Below, in pieces: positions 1-8,683 of a stretch of 34,161 nucleotides of DNA. The notes under the pieces were generated by a model. It was not told the origin of the DNA. It did not search any database and saw nothing but the letters and a program-made list of their open reading frames with translations. Source of the DNA: Zymomonas mobilis subsp. pomaceae ATCC 29192 (GTDB taxonomy: Bacteria; Pseudomonadota; Alphaproteobacteria; Sphingomonadales; Sphingomonadaceae); the NCBI RefSeq assembly GCF_000218875.1, contig NC_015716.1, positions 1 to 34,161 on the forward strand, in the 5' to 3' direction. How positions within the stretch are numbered: the stretch's first letter is position 1; every line of letters begins with the position of its first letter. The translations under genes and the position numbers were made by a program.

Positions 1-48
1 TAAATAATTAAAGTTATATTAGATTAAATTATTCCGAAAAGAAAAATA

Positions 49-1059
49 ATGGCTTCTCAATCAGATATTAAAAATAGGCCTTCAACTTTATCTCAAACAA
101 TTCAAACAATTGAATTTATCGTTAAAGATATTCCTGAGGAAAAAGCGCATCTTTTGGGAAAGAAAGTGATAGGTGTGGTATCAGAAATAGGAAAATTTAT
201 CGACCTTACAAATCTTTATGGTATCACTATTGCAATAAATTATGGTGATGCCTTAAAAGACCTTGATCTTGGTAGTAAAATTTTATCTCCTGAATCATAT
301 ACGAATACGGATGGAATAACAGGAATTGCAAAGGCTGTAACAGTTGTCCGTAATGATCGTCCATATACGTATCTTGTTTTTAATGCTCAGTATCTTTTTC
401 CACTTATAGAGGAAAAAGAAGATTCTTCAGATATGAATTTTACTCTGGGTCTTATTGCACATGAATGTGCACACGTCCAACTGAATGCAGAAAAAAGATT
501 TTTGCCTGAGTTTAAATTAGGCGCCTCTATAAAAGACTATAAACATAAAATGGCATTAGGAATAGCCGAAATTTGTTGGGATGAATACGCTGCATGTTTA
601 ATATCTTCATCTTTTATTAATACAGAAAAAGCTCATCATATAAGTACTACTCTCACCGCAATTGAGACTGCACATGAAAAAGCAAATCAAGCTATTTTTG
701 CATATCGAATTCATGGAAGTCTTAATACTCTCATAACAGAGGCTGGTGAGGCAATTATTGCACCATTGAGAATGATTTCTTACTTATTTGGTGATATCGA
801 TTCTTCTTATATTTTTAATGAAAAAGATATCAGTTGGTCTGATATCGAAGATGTACACCAAAAATTTATTGAAAAAGAATATTTTATTTTTGCTGATAAA
901 CTGTGGGTTGAATTAAGAAAATTATGGGAAACAAGAAAAAAATGGGAATCAGTATTAGTATTTAAAAATATTGAAGATATTGTTTCAGACATTTTTGAAT
1001 CTATTGGAATAACGTTTACCCTTCAGTATGATGGACAATATTATATCGGTGTTCTCTAA
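49..1059 (+). CDS. HEXXH zinc metallopeptidase-like protein (orphan)
   Basis: A 336-residue protein with the zinc-protease motif HECAH at residues 138-142, preceded by a hydrophobic helix (LGLIA). A downstream acidic helix, WDEYAACL (about 177-184), could supply the third zinc ligand (E179). This helix-pair layout is that of gluzincin/ImmA-IrrE-like peptidases, but overall similarity to a named family is not clear to me. There is no signal peptide or membrane segment, so it is probably cytoplasmic. The ATG at 49 follows an AT-rich leader with only a weak purine-rich ribosome site. Its upstream neighbour lies outside the window, so an operon partner (ImmA-type peptidases often pair with an XRE repressor) cannot be judged. 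Codon use is very AT-rich, like the reverse-transcriptase genes and unlike the restriction operon. Peptidase fold likely; substrate unknown. Confidence 0.75.
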   Translation: MASQSDIKNRPSTLSQTIQTIEFIVKDIPEEKAHLLGKKVIGVVSEIGKFIDLTNLYGITIAINYGDALKDLDLGSKILSPESYTNTDGITGIAKAVTVVRNDRPYTYLVFNAQYLFPLIEEKEDSSDMNFTLGLIAHECAHVQLNAEKRFLPEFKLGASIKDYKHKMALGIAEICWDEYAACLISSSFINTEKAHHISTTLTAIETAHEKANQAIFAYRIHGSLNTLITEAGEAIIAPLRMISYLFGDIDSSYIFNEKDISWSDIEDVHQKFIEKEYFIFADKLWVELRKLWETRKKWESVLVFKNIEDIVSDIFESIGITFTLQYDGQYYIGVL

Positions 1060-1060
1060 T

Positions 1061-1129
1061 AATAAGCGAAAAACGCACTTAGCTTGATTATTCGAGTACA
1101 AGAAATTACGACATGCTTTTTCGCTTATT
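1061..1129. terminator. 13-bp perfect inverted repeat after the peptidase gene
   Basis: AATAAGCGAAAAA at 1061-1073 is exactly complementary to TTTTTCGCTTATT at 1117-1129, separated by 43 bases and starting two bases after the stop codon. A T-run follows the right arm, so it may terminate transcription, although the loop is long. A protein-binding site is the alternative. Confidence 0.4.
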
Positions 1130-1161
1130 TTTTGAACTAAATTACTATAAGAAATTCATGG

Positions 1162-1461
1162 GTGTCGATCCATGGCGAAAAACACCTGATTGCCGATGCT
1201 CTATCCAGTCATCAGCTACCTCTATTGAATAGTCAGCTATCACAGCGTGTCCGCTTTGCTGAAAGTGCATTGGACGGCCTATCCGTATACGACTATCCCG
1301 ATAAACGGAATTTTGCTGCAGATGATAGCGCCGAAAAAACTAAGCGTGTGTCTCTGGATATACCCGCAGACATTCATAGAAAGCTGAAACTTCAAGCTAT
1401 GGATAAAGGCAAGACTACGATAACTCTAGTCCGTGAAATTTTAGCCGAAAAATTTGTCTAG
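1162..1461 (+). CDS. ParA C-terminal remnant fused to a ribbon-helix-helix protein
   Basis: Residues about 8-52 look like the C-terminal end of a ParA/MinD partition ATPase: LPLLNSQLSQRVRFAESAL followed by DGLSVYDY, the usual 'hot-spot' ending with QRV and DGLSVxDY. Residues about 60-99 (KRVSLDIPADIHRKLKLQA onward) look like a ribbon-helix-helix DNA-binding domain of the ParG/CopG type. No Walker A motif exists upstream: the frame is closed by a TAA at 1138-1140. The likely reading is that deletion joined the end of a parA to a small parB/parG-like gene. The start is GTG at 1162; no good ribosome site is visible. It may still make a DNA-binding protein, since the RHH part looks intact. Copy A of the long repeat begins at its stop codon, which suggests both belonged to one older partition or replication locus. 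Confidence 0.6.
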   Translation: MSIHGEKHLIADALSSHQLPLLNSQLSQRVRFAESALDGLSVYDYPDKRNFAADDSAEKTKRVSLDIPADIHRKLKLQAMDKGKTTITLVREILAEKFV

Positions 1462-1745
1462 GTTTTGAGAAAATAAGCATTTTTTTGCCCGTTTTTTACT
1501 ATTTACAAAGTGCGTTGAGCATGCGTTTATTTGCGAACAGCAAAAATGGGCATTTTTCTAAAAAACTTTGCGTTTTAAGGGCTATTCTATACGACATTTT
1601 GTTACCCGCGTCGAACTGAAAAATGCGTAGAAAAGCGACTTATATAGCGGGGGCTGGTTGGGCTTGGTACCGAACGCAAAGGATATAACAAAAAAATAGT
1701 AGTTCCTAATATTTTAGTTCGTTACTTGGGTTTTGATACGGCTTG
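1462..1745 (+). repeat. Long diverged direct repeat, copy A
   Basis: Aligns by eye along about 280 bases with 18031-18300. Shared blocks include GAAAATAAGCA, TGCGTTGAGC followed by TGCGT, TTTGCGAACA, an identical 22-base block at 1549-1570 (copy B 18118-18139), and GTTTTGATAC at the end. Other parts differ clearly. It is AT-rich and non-coding, with short GCG-containing motifs, and looks like a replication or partition site duplicated by plasmid fusion. Function not established. Confidence 0.7.
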
Positions 1746-1779
1746 TCAAAGCATCAAAATGAGCGATAAAAAAGCAAAA

Positions 1780-1805
1780 AAAAGGGTGGCTCTTACCACC
1801 CTTTT
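1780..1805. terminator. Bidirectional intrinsic terminator
   Basis: AAAAGGGTGG (1780-1789), loop CTCTTA, CCACCCTTTT (1796-1805). The A-run on one side and T-run on the other let it stop transcription from either direction. It closes the repeat-A segment. Confidence 0.75.
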
Positions 1806-1827
1806 GTATCTGTAAGAGCCTACTGCG

Positions 1828-1980
1828 TTACTGCAGCGCTGGGAGATTAAACGATATAATTTGTTGACCGATCACGTCATTAACCTCCTCGAACATTCTC
1901 GTGAAAGGCTTAATCTCCAGCTGATAGGATGACTCCTTTGCTTTGCTAGCATCCCTAAAGCCTGGGTTGTTACTGGCAAT
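1828..1980 (-). CDS. Possible 50-residue protein with a non-standard ATT start
   Basis: An open frame of 51 codons ends in TAA at 1828-1830. The first 28 codons contain no ATG, GTG or TTG; an internal ATG at 1894-1896 would give 22 residues. An AGAGGA ribosome-site-like sequence lies about seven bases before an ATT codon at 1978-1980, and the frame is closed by a TAA just upstream. Composition is protein-like (begins ASNNPGFRDASK, ends QQIISFNLPALQ). I do not recognise the family. Either an ATT-initiated small protein or the 3' end of a truncated gene. It reads toward the terminator at 1780-1805, which would suit a short transcript. Confidence 0.3.
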   Translation of the reverse strand: MASNNPGFRDASKAKESSYQLEIKPFTRMFEEVNDVIGQQIISFNLPALQ

Positions 1981-2472
1981 ATTTGGTCCTCTTTAAGAAG
2001 CGCCTATCCCCTTTAACTTTAGGGGTTAAGGAAGATTACTAAGATACGATTCTAAAGGCAGATTTGTGATCTAAAATAAAAATATCAAAACTCATGATAA
2101 TAGGGGGAATTAGTAAGATTGTGCTGAAATTGATTTCAGCCTATTTGGAGTGGTAGTCCCACCCAAGCCCCCGACGTAAAGATGCCGCTTTTTATGCATT
2201 TTCTGATCTTATGCAGACAGGTTACAAATGCCTTGAAATACAGCCTTAGAACGGCTTTATTTGATCAAGTAGCTCTCATTTTATATTATGCATATTTACG
2301 CACTCTCATTTCTTTTTCTCCTGCCCATATTTTACCTAAAAATTAAGCTTGTTTCTCAAAACCTTTGTCTTCTTTTCCTTCCCATCGGATCACTTTTCAG
2401 GCAGACAGTAAAGGCCATAAGCTACCCGGAAACAGCCTTCAAAAAGGTAGCGGTTTAAAAGGGAGCCCGCAG
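1981..2472. other. Intergenic, no gene seen
   Basis: AT-rich stretch with short pyrimidine runs and no convincing reading frame on either strand. A short inverted repeat CCCCTTTAACTTTAGGGG at about 2009-2026 is the only structure I noted. Confidence 0.5.
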
Positions 2473-2521
2473 TGTCGAATGGCTACCCATTCGACATCTA
2501 GCAAGGGGGAATGCTTCCCCC
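2473..2521. other. oriT-like double hairpin (candidate transfer origin)
   Basis: Two adjacent stem-loops. TGTCGAATGG (2473-2482) pairs with CCATTCGACA (2487-2496) around CTAC. GGGGGAA (2505-2511) pairs with TTCCCCC (2515-2521) around TGC. The second is followed by GTTGACTCCC. Hairpins of this form with AGCAAGGGGG and GCTTCCCCC next to a conserved flank resemble nick regions used by MOBQ/MobA-type relaxases, but I recall this only generally. No relaxase gene is in the window, so it could only serve in trans mobilization. Confidence 0.35.
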
Positions 2522-2787
2522 GTTGACTCCCTAAAGCGCAAAAAATTAGGTTTCATCTAATGACTGCATACGCCCTCACCCCGGGCATTTAGGTAAGAGT
2601 TTGGCTTTTCAGAAAGCGGATATTAAGTCTCAAAACAAAAACTGGTCGTCTGCTTGCCACTCGTCATTGTCCGCCTTCACCTAATATTGAATAGCACGCC
2701 GCATCGGTCGCCGCGGACGGTATTTCCTGTGACCGGAAGTCATGCCCCGCGAGCAGACACCACGAAGTGCGCAATTTGTTCACCGAA

Positions 2788-2940
2788 CTATTCTTTTCCT
2801 GTTTGTGTATCCTCAATTCTTCTCACTCTCTGAGGTTTTTTGATTGTTTGAACAACCTCAGCAGCTTCATAGGTAAAGTCTGTAAGAGTGACGGAATCCG
2901 TTCCGTCCGCTAGGGTAATATTTATGATGTAACGGGACAT
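2788..2940 (-). CDS. Small hypothetical protein, 50 residues
   Basis: ATG at 2938-2940, TAG at 2788-2790. The protein begins MSRYIINITLADGTDSVTL and continues through a DFTYEAAEVVQTIKK segment to a charged, basic C-terminus. No cysteines, signal peptide or membrane segment. A GGCGGA element precedes the start at a slightly long spacing. It lies downstream of and in the same direction as the 62-residue gene at 3048-3236, so they may share a transcript. Family not recognised; the regular beta-then-helix pattern suggests a real gene and not a chance frame. Confidence 0.5.
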   Translation of the reverse strand: MSRYIINITLADGTDSVTLTDFTYEAAEVVQTIKKPQRVRRIEDTQTGKE

Positions 2941-3047
2941 ATTTTAATCCGCCATTGGCTTTTTTACTTTGAACGGTAGGCCATCGCCGCGATCGAGGCT
3001 GATGGAATAATCACATGATCATAAGATCGGCTGCTTGCCACTCATGC

Positions 3048-3236
3048 TCATTGTAACTCCTTCGGCAACACACACGCCCGAACAGCGCTGTTCCAGCCTA
3101 ACTTATAAGCTTCTTCGAGCATTTCCTGCACGTCTGATCGACGGAAATGGTCTGTAGGTCCGCTGCCTTGCTTGTAGAGATCACGAGGGTCGCGTTTGGA
3201 GATTATATCTGACACAGTCGTTTTGGCGTCAGTCAT
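3048..3236 (-). CDS. Small hypothetical protein, 62 residues
   Basis: Begins MTDAKTTVSDIISKRDPRDL; the second half, SDVQEMLEEAYKLGWNSAV, forms an amphipathic helix. The ATG at 3236 is two bases after the stop codon of the damaged frame upstream, and AAGGA lies nine bases before it, inside that frame. This layout indicates translational coupling in a former operon. No recognised domain. It could be a phage- or plasmid-type accessory protein. Confidence 0.5.
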   Translation of the reverse strand: MTDAKTTVSDIISKRDPRDLYKQGSGPTDHFRRSDVQEMLEEAYKLGWNSAVRACVLPKELQ

Positions 3237-3238
3237 TT

Positions 3239-3490
3239 CTAGCGTTCCTTTTGCGCTTTTTTCTGCGCCTTACGACGCGGGCTTAAATGAATGATCAGCG
3301 AAGCAACTAAGATCCCGGCTCTCTTGGCTATCTCCGGCCCTGTCATTTCTGCTGTAGGAAGACCCCACAAAGGGCGAGTAATCTCTAAGGCTCGTCCTCC
3401 ACCAGCTTGGGGAAAACCACTGCAGCTTTTTCCCGAGCCGCCATCGTCTGGCCAATGCGCCTCCCTCGCTCCCACGCAAGCATCACAGCC
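3239..3490 (-). pseudogene. Frame-disrupted small gene upstream of the 62-residue gene
   Basis: Two minus-strand frames look coding in succession. The first runs from about 3490 and includes AVMLAWERGRRIGQTMAARE and KAAVVFPKLVEDEP before a TAG. The second continues in another frame with ITRPLWGLPTAEMTGPEIAK and ends in a very basic tail at 3239. Joining them needs one frameshift near 3385-3395. The product is unknown; MTGPEIAKRAGI resembles a helix-turn-helix segment. The intact stop codon and coupled downstream start suggest an old operon. Confidence 0.35.
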
Positions 3491-3692
3491 CTCACGTTCT
3501 CGATACCACGAGGACATAGGACAGATCAACAGCCGTCAGAACGAGGCAGCGGAGACTTTCAACAGCAATGCGTTCTGATAAGGCCGGCTTAATCGGGCGC
3601 AACATTTCCGCACGTTGCGTCAACACCTCAATATTGTGCGTTCTCATGGCATTCCGTGTTTCCTTATCCGCCCTCACTCCAAAGACAAGTGA

Positions 3693-4025
3693 GATCCCAA
3701 GACGGAAGCAAGCACCCGTAACGTGCCCATCCATAGTGCCTTGCTGGACTGGAGCATTCTGGATTTCAGGAAAGACGGCGAGAAATTCCTGTTCTCGGAA
3801 CTGAAAACACCCAAAAGCGGCCCATGTGGCACTGACTTTGGCCGGAATTTCTCCAAATTCAAAACGACTATCGGCCTTCTGGCTGCCATTACGTTCCATA
3901 GCTTCCGGCACACTGTGTCTATCCGTCTCCGTAATCAGGCCGGAGACCTAAGAGAACTCTGGATTGATGCCCTGCTTGGTCATGAAGCCAGCCATCCGAC
4001 ACTCTGCTTAAGACGGAATCTATGA
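3693..4025 (+). pseudogene. Tyrosine recombinase/integrase, C-terminal remnant
   Basis: The frame reads DPKTEASTRNVPIHSALLDW, then EKFLFSELKTPKSG, then FHSFRHTVSIRLRNQ and IDALLGHE. KTEAS-R-VPIHS is the usual strand before the catalytic domain end, HSFRHT is the HxxR box, and LLGHE is the segment before the nucleophilic tyrosine of phage-type integrases. The tyrosine is missing: after GHEASHPT the frame runs out. Upstream the frame is closed by a TGA at 3690-3692, and no N-terminal or core-binding domain is found. Hence a double-truncated integrase relic of a past phage or island. Plus strand, opposite to the restriction operon beside it. Confidence 0.75.
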
Positions 4026-4401
4026 CTTCTTAGGGGGGAGAGCAGACTGTCGGTTAACGGTCGCGGTAGGCAAAAAGCTGCTATTCACTTGCATGCTGCT
4101 TACGATCGCCATGCGCCTATTCTGGCCATTCGACTGACAGTTGCGATGTCCAGAAGGCCGACATTGTTTATGGCGTAGCCGGGTGCCAGCCGATTACTTC
4201 GGCGTATAGTTCGTGCCCTTGCGAAAGCGTTCTCCCGATCCGGCTGCGGCCGGATTCCTCCATTGTTTTCGAGGGTTATATGCGGTGGGCTGTTGACTGC
4301 GGCGACGGCCCGAAGTCCCAAACTCACTCTCTGAGGGCTGATGTTCTCCAGACCTGTTGACTGCGCTCAATAGGTACAGTTATCCAAGGTCGTGAACATG
4401 C
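4026..4401. other. Degenerate spacer between integrase relic and hsdR
   Basis: GC-rich. Short open frames occur on both strands but none has a family signature or a ribosome site. Probably decayed coding DNA of the same former island. Confidence 0.4.
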
Positions 4402-7400
4402 CTAAATTTTTCCGCCCACACCCTTGAATTTTTCAACGAACGCAGAGATGCGTTGGAACACATCTCTTTTTTTTGTCAGGTATTGTGGATTGAGCGGGCT
4501 CATTTTTGGAAGGATCGAATTCAACTCTGTGCCGTTTTCGCTCGCATATTCGCGCTTGATCGACGTCGCAATGTAGCGCTTGGCAGCCTCCGCATTCAAT
4601 TTTTCATCGGTTATCAATTCTTCCGCTTGCCGGCATTGTTCGGCTTGTGCGAAGGCAAAAAAAGCCTTAATGACCCCGTCGGCCTTGTCCCCTAGTTCGT
4701 CAAGGTTTGTCTGATTGATGAAATCGACGATGAGGTTTTCTTTCGCGCGGTTGCCAATACTGGCACGAATGACACGACGAACTTCGCCAACGAGCTCTGA
4801 CTTGCTCTTCGTTTTTTTGTTGTGCTCGAAGATTAGCTCAAGGATGTAATCCAGATTTATTTCCTGGGACTTCAAGAGGTCGACCTCAAAGACGACATCA
4901 TCCCAGTCGATCGTTGACTCAACATGCTCGGCGCTAGCCTTTTCACGGCGAAGCCAGTCCCGAATGTCATTGTAGGCCGAACGGTAGTCCTGGAGCTTTC
5001 GGTCAGCAGGCATCTCGATGCTCTTGAGGTCGTCAACGTCATCATCACTCAAATGATGCCGCTCCTTGAACGCTCTCACCGCTTCGGCGTCACTCTCGTC
5101 GATCTCCTGAAGCTCTCTTAGGCTGGAGAATTCATCATAATTTTGAAGGATATTCTCAACACGGAGATACTCGCCGAACAGCTTCGCAAAGGTCTTCTTG
5201 TCCGCTTCCTTTTCGATGACCGTGGTATCTGGGAAACGCTCTTCCAGCTCACGGACGACATCGATAAAGCCTCGCCGCGCTTCGCCTGTCGCCTGATCCG
5301 TAAAACCTTCCATGTATTCTGAGTAGCTCTTCTCCAGAACGACGTTCTTGGTATTGGCGTTGCCAAAGAGTGTAATCGCCTTGACGGTCGCCTCTTCCAA
5401 GTCGCGGAAGGTAACGATGTTGCCAAAGGACTTGGTCGCATCATAAATGCGGTTGGTGCGGGAGTAGGCTTGTATAAGGCCGTGAAAACGCAAATTCTTG
5501 TCGACGAACAGCGTGTTCAGGGTTGGCGCGTCGAAGCCGGTCAGGAACATGCCAACCACAATGAGCAGGTCGACTTCCTTTGACTTCACCCGTTTCGCCA
5601 GATCCCTGTAATAATTCTGGAAGCCTTTGCTATCGACGCTGAAATTCGTTTGGAAACAGGCGTTGTAGTCCGAGATGGCGGCGTTCAGGAATTCCTTGGC
5701 GCTGCTGTCCAGCGCCGAAACCTCAAAACTCTCGTCAGGAATGTCGCCAATCGCATCCTGTTCTTCGTTGGCAGCGAATGAAAAAATGGTCGCGATCTTC
5801 AACGGCTTGTCGCTACCGTCCTGCAACGCATTCAGCTTTTCATAATAGAGCTTGGCTGCATCAACGCTGCTCACCGCGAACATGGCGTTGAAACCCTTAT
5901 TGTCTCCATAGAGACGATGCGTCTTGCGGCAGAAGTTATCGAGAATGTACTGGGAAATCTCGGCGATTCGTTCGGGGTGCTGAAGAGCTTGTCGGTTTTC
6001 GGCGGCGGTCAGCTTCTTTTCGTCCTGTTCGGTTTCGATCGCTTTGAACTGAGGGCGCACATCGTTGTAGTCGACCTTGAACTTCAGCACCTTCTCGTCG
6101 CGGATGGCGTCGGTGATCACATAGGAATGAAGTTCGCTCCCGAATACGCTGGCCGTCGTCTCCGCACCCGAAGCATTTTCCGGAAAGATCGGCGTGCCGG
6201 TGAAGCCGAACTGGCAGAACTGTTTGAACTTCCGCTTGAGGTTCTTCTGTGCCTCACCAAACTGGCTGCGATGGCATTCGTCGAAAATAAAGACGACGCG
6301 CTGGGTATAGACCGGCAGGTCGCCCTCGCTCTTCATCAAATTGTTGAGCTTTTGGATGGTCGTGACGATGATCTTGTTGTCGTCCTTGGAGAGGTTCCGC
6401 TTCAACCCGGCTGTACTGTCCGATCCATTGACGCTGTCCGGCGAGAAGCGCTGATATTCCTTCATCGTTTGGAAATCGAGGTCCTTGCGGTCGACCACGA
6501 AAAAGACCTTGTCGATGAAATCGAGTTCAGTGGCGAGGCGGGCCGCCTTGAAGCTGGTCAGCGTTTTGCCTGAGCCTGTAGTGTGCCAGATATATCCGCC
6601 GCTTTCCGGTTTACTAAGCGTCTTGCCTTCGAACGAGCTTTTGATCTTTCGTAAGATTCGCTCAGTCGCCGCGATCTGATAGGGACGCATCACCAGCAGC
6701 GTGTCGCTGACGTCGAAAACGGAATAGTTCAGCAATACGTTCAACAACGTGCGCTTCTCGAAGAAGGTCGCCGTAAAATCCTTCAGGTCCCGGATCAGGC
6801 TGTTATCGGCCTGCGCCCAGTTCATCGTGAAGTCAAAGTTGTTCTTGTCGCGCTTGGTCGTGTTGGCGAAGTAGCGCGTATCCGTGCCGTTCGAGATTAC
6901 GAAGATCTGGAGGTACTTAAAGAGCGAATTGTCCGAGTTGAAGCTCTCTTTGCTGTAGCGGTGGATCTGGTTGAACGCTTCCCGAATGGCGACGCCGCGC
7001 TTTTTAAGCTCGACTTGCACTAGCGGCAGCCCATTCACCAGAATGGTCACATCGTAGCGGTTCGTATGAGTGCCCGCTTGCTCGAACTGCTTGATGACCT
7101 GAATCTTGTTGCGACAGACATTGACCTTATCAGCCAGATAGATGTTCTGGATACGACCATCATCGAAGACGAAGTCAAAAATGTAGTCGTCGTGAATCTT
7201 GCGGGTCTTGTCAGTGGCACTGTCGCTGGGTCGATCAAGATAGGTCTCAACGAAGCGCGCCCATTCCTTATCTGTAAATTGAACATCATTGAGGGCTTGC
7301 AGCTGAACGCGAACATTTGCCAGCATGGCGTTGGTTGATTTCAGGTCAGGCAGATACTCATAGCCTTGATCGTGCAGATCCTGAACAAGCTCGCGCTCTA

Positions 7401-7506
7401 GGTCGGTCTCAGACTGATAGCTGTCAGCCGCCTCCCAAGCGCGCACATATTTATCGAGAACGATAAAGCGATTTGTCTCGGCGATCGGCGTCATCTGCTC
7501 AGTCAT
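4402..7506 (-). CDS. hsdR: Type I restriction endonuclease subunit R (type IC, EcoR124-like)
   Basis: Motor and nuclease subunit of a type I restriction-modification complex (R2M2S): it translocates DNA with ATP and cleaves far from the recognition site. From the ATG at 7506 the protein is 1034 residues. Nuclease domain: YDVT and VELKK give D152, E166 and K168, almost the numbering of EcoR124I. Helicase motif I is TTGSGKT (K314); motif II is DECH (409-412). Later helicase segments include [17 protein letters not shown] and [11 protein letters not shown]. The C-terminus ends KFKGVGGKI as in EcoR124I. A longer TTG start at 7524 is possible, but the ATG at 7506 overlaps the prrC stop (ATGACTGA) and matches the family N-terminus. 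Last gene of the operon. Intact. Confidence 0.97.
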   Translation of the reverse strand: MTEQMTPIAETNRFIVLDKYVRAWEAADSYQSETDLERELVQDLHDQGYEYLPDLKSTNAMLANVRVQLQALNDVQFTDKEWARFVETYLDRPSDSATDKTRKIHDDYIFDFVFDDGRIQNIYLADKVNVCRNKIQVIKQFEQAGTHTNRYDVTILVNGLPLVQVELKKRGVAIREAFNQIHRYSKESFNSDNSLFKYLQIFVISNGTDTRYFANTTKRDKNNFDFTMNWAQADNSLIRDLKDFTATFFEKRTLLNVLLNYSVFDVSDTLLVMRPYQIAATERILRKIKSSFEGKTLSKPESGGYIWHTTGSGKTLTSFKAARLATELDFIDKVFFVVDRKDLDFQTMKEYQRFSPDSVNGSDSTAGLKRNLSKDDNKIIVTTIQKLNNLMKSEGDLPVYTQRVVFIFDECHRSQFGEAQKNLKRKFKQFCQFGFTGTPIFPENASGAETTASVFGSELHSYVITDAIRDEKVLKFKVDYNDVRPQFKAIETEQDEKKLTAAENRQALQHPERIAEISQYILDNFCRKTHRLYGDNKGFNAMFAVSSVDAAKLYYEKLNALQDGSDKPLKIATIFSFAANEEQDAIGDIPDESFEVSALDSSAKEFLNAAISDYNACFQTNFSVDSKGFQNYYRDLAKRVKSKEVDLLIVVGMFLTGFDAPTLNTLFVDKNLRFHGLIQAYSRTNRIYDATKSFGNIVTFRDLEEATVKAITLFGNANTKNVVLEKSYSEYMEGFTDQATGEARRGFIDVVRELEERFPDTTVIEKEADKKTFAKLFGEYLRVENILQNYDEFSSLRELQEIDESDAEAVRAFKERHHLSDDDVDDLKSIEMPADRKLQDYRSAYNDIRDWLRREKASAEHVESTIDWDDVVFEVDLLKSQEINLDYILELIFEHNKKTKSKSELVGEVRRVIRASIGNRAKENLIVDFINQTNLDELGDKADGVIKAFFAFAQAEQCRQAEELITDEKLNAEAAKRYIATSIKREYASENGTELNSILPKMSPLNPQYLTKKRDVFQRISAFVEKFKGVGGKI

Positions 7507-8683
7507 CAGGCGTTTCCTCGACAATCATCCGATATCGCGCAGCGAACTCGTACTTTTTGTTGGCTGTCTCACCTAGGAGATATCCCAAGACTCGCTTGTC
7601 ATCTTTTGAAAGCTGAGGTTGTTCGTCTCCAGCGTGCTTTGAATGGCTCGAGATATCTACAACTCGCTTCAAATAGGCGTCGCTGGTCCCATCCGCAGTA
7701 TGAGGCAACAGGTCTGCCCAATCCTCGTACCCCATGAAGGTCGCTGTCTTTTCCAGAATATTTCGGAGAAGGTTGTAGTGGTATTTCTCAAACCCATCAT
7801 TTTCAGATGCGGTTTTCAATTTCTCAATCAAATGCAGATGATAGGAAAATGGGCTATCGGTGTTCCAACGGTCCAGTGAAAAAGTACCGTCCTCGTTCTG
7901 AGACAACTGATACTTCAACCCCTTCTTGAAAGCGTTGAAGAGGACGTTGAAAAATAGCGGATTGTGGGTCGTGATGATAAATTTGGGGCCGTCTTGAGGC
8001 GCAGACTTGATCAACGTCGCCAGAGTTTGCGCCAGCTCTATGAGATGGTTATCGTCAAGAGAGCTCACCGGGTCATCAATGAAAACATATTCGAGTTTAT
8101 CGAATTTGTTGGTGCTTCGATCCTCAGCCTCAGCAGCGCTCAGTACCGTAACCACTTCTTCTATAAGCGTGAAAAAGACGCTCCAGATGAAGTTGCTTTC
8201 CTCACCCTTTGAAATCTTGATGCCCGTCGTAGCTTCATCATCGCCCGTTGCTAACGAGAAAGAGACCGATGGATAGGTCTTTTCGCCTACTCTTGGCCCG
8301 TCTTTTTCCAGAAAGACAGGTGTCAGGTTTTTGTTGGTATAGTGTTGGAAGTTGGCAATGACGTCGTTGTCCTTGCCCTGCTCACCTATAATCCAGTCGG
8401 TAAATGTGTTTGGTTGAATGATCAGCTTGGGCTCGCCATCGCTTAAGAGGTCATTATCCCAATAAAAGAGGTCTTCGGTAAAAGCGTTATAATAGAGGAT
8501 TTTTTCACGGGGCAGAATGGCCTCATCCAGCGTTTCGTCGTTATCCTGACTCTTAGGTGCGATAAGGTTCTTGAACGCCCGTGACAGGCGCGTCTTGCCG
8601 GAGGCGTTAAACGCATAAATCAGCTGCACCTTCTTGTCGGCATCCCGCAGCGTTTCAGCGATTTCGGTCAGCGTCTGTCCCAT
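7499..8683 (-). CDS. prrC: PrrC-like anticodon nuclease
   Basis: In E. coli, PrrC is held silent by a type IC enzyme and, when phage T4 disables that enzyme, cuts tRNA-Lys next to the wobble base. Here a 394-residue protein sits exactly where prrC does, between hsdS and hsdR. N-terminal ABC-type ATPase: Walker A AFNASGKT (24-31), signature ISKGE (157-161), Walker B with [13 protein letters not shown] (199-211), and an H-loop ITTHNP (H240). The C-terminal nuclease part has R307 and E311 in LLRNILEK, then SSHSKH (345-350). R-x3-E followed by H matches the PrrC triad Arg320/Glu324/His356; whether H347 or H350 is the partner is unclear. ATG at 8683 directly abuts hsdS; the end overlaps hsdR. Apparently intact. 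The alternative, a generic AAA ATPase, is unlikely given length and location. Confidence 0.88.
   Translation of the reverse strand: MGQTLTEIAETLRDADKKVQLIYAFNASGKTRLSRAFKNLIAPKSQDNDETLDEAILPREKILYYNAFTEDLFYWDNDLLSDGEPKLIIQPNTFTDWIIGEQGKDNDVIANFQHYTNKNLTPVFLEKDGPRVGEKTYPSVSFSLATGDDEATTGIKISKGEESNFIWSVFFTLIEEVVTVLSAAEAEDRSTNKFDKLEYVFIDDPVSSLDDNHLIELAQTLATLIKSAPQDGPKFIITTHNPLFFNVLFNAFKKGLKYQLSQNEDGTFSLDRWNTDSPFSYHLHLIEKLKTASENDGFEKYHYNLLRNILEKTATFMGYEDWADLLPHTADGTSDAYLKRVVDISSHSKHAGDEQPQLSKDDKRVLGYLLGETANKKYEFAARYRMIVEETPDD

Noticed and set aside
3068-3075. ACACACAC on the plus strand as a second DRT3 template
   Set aside because: It lies inside the 62-residue gene (encoding ACVL on the other strand), without flanking hairpins and far from the RT genes.
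3492-3911. 139-codon minus-strand frame
   Set aside because: Overlaps the integrase remnant on the plus strand, whose HSFRHT and LLGHE motifs show the true strand.
5917-6573. Long plus-strand frame of 218 codons inside hsdR
   Set aside because: Antisense shadow of the GC-rich hsdR coding sequence; no family signature.
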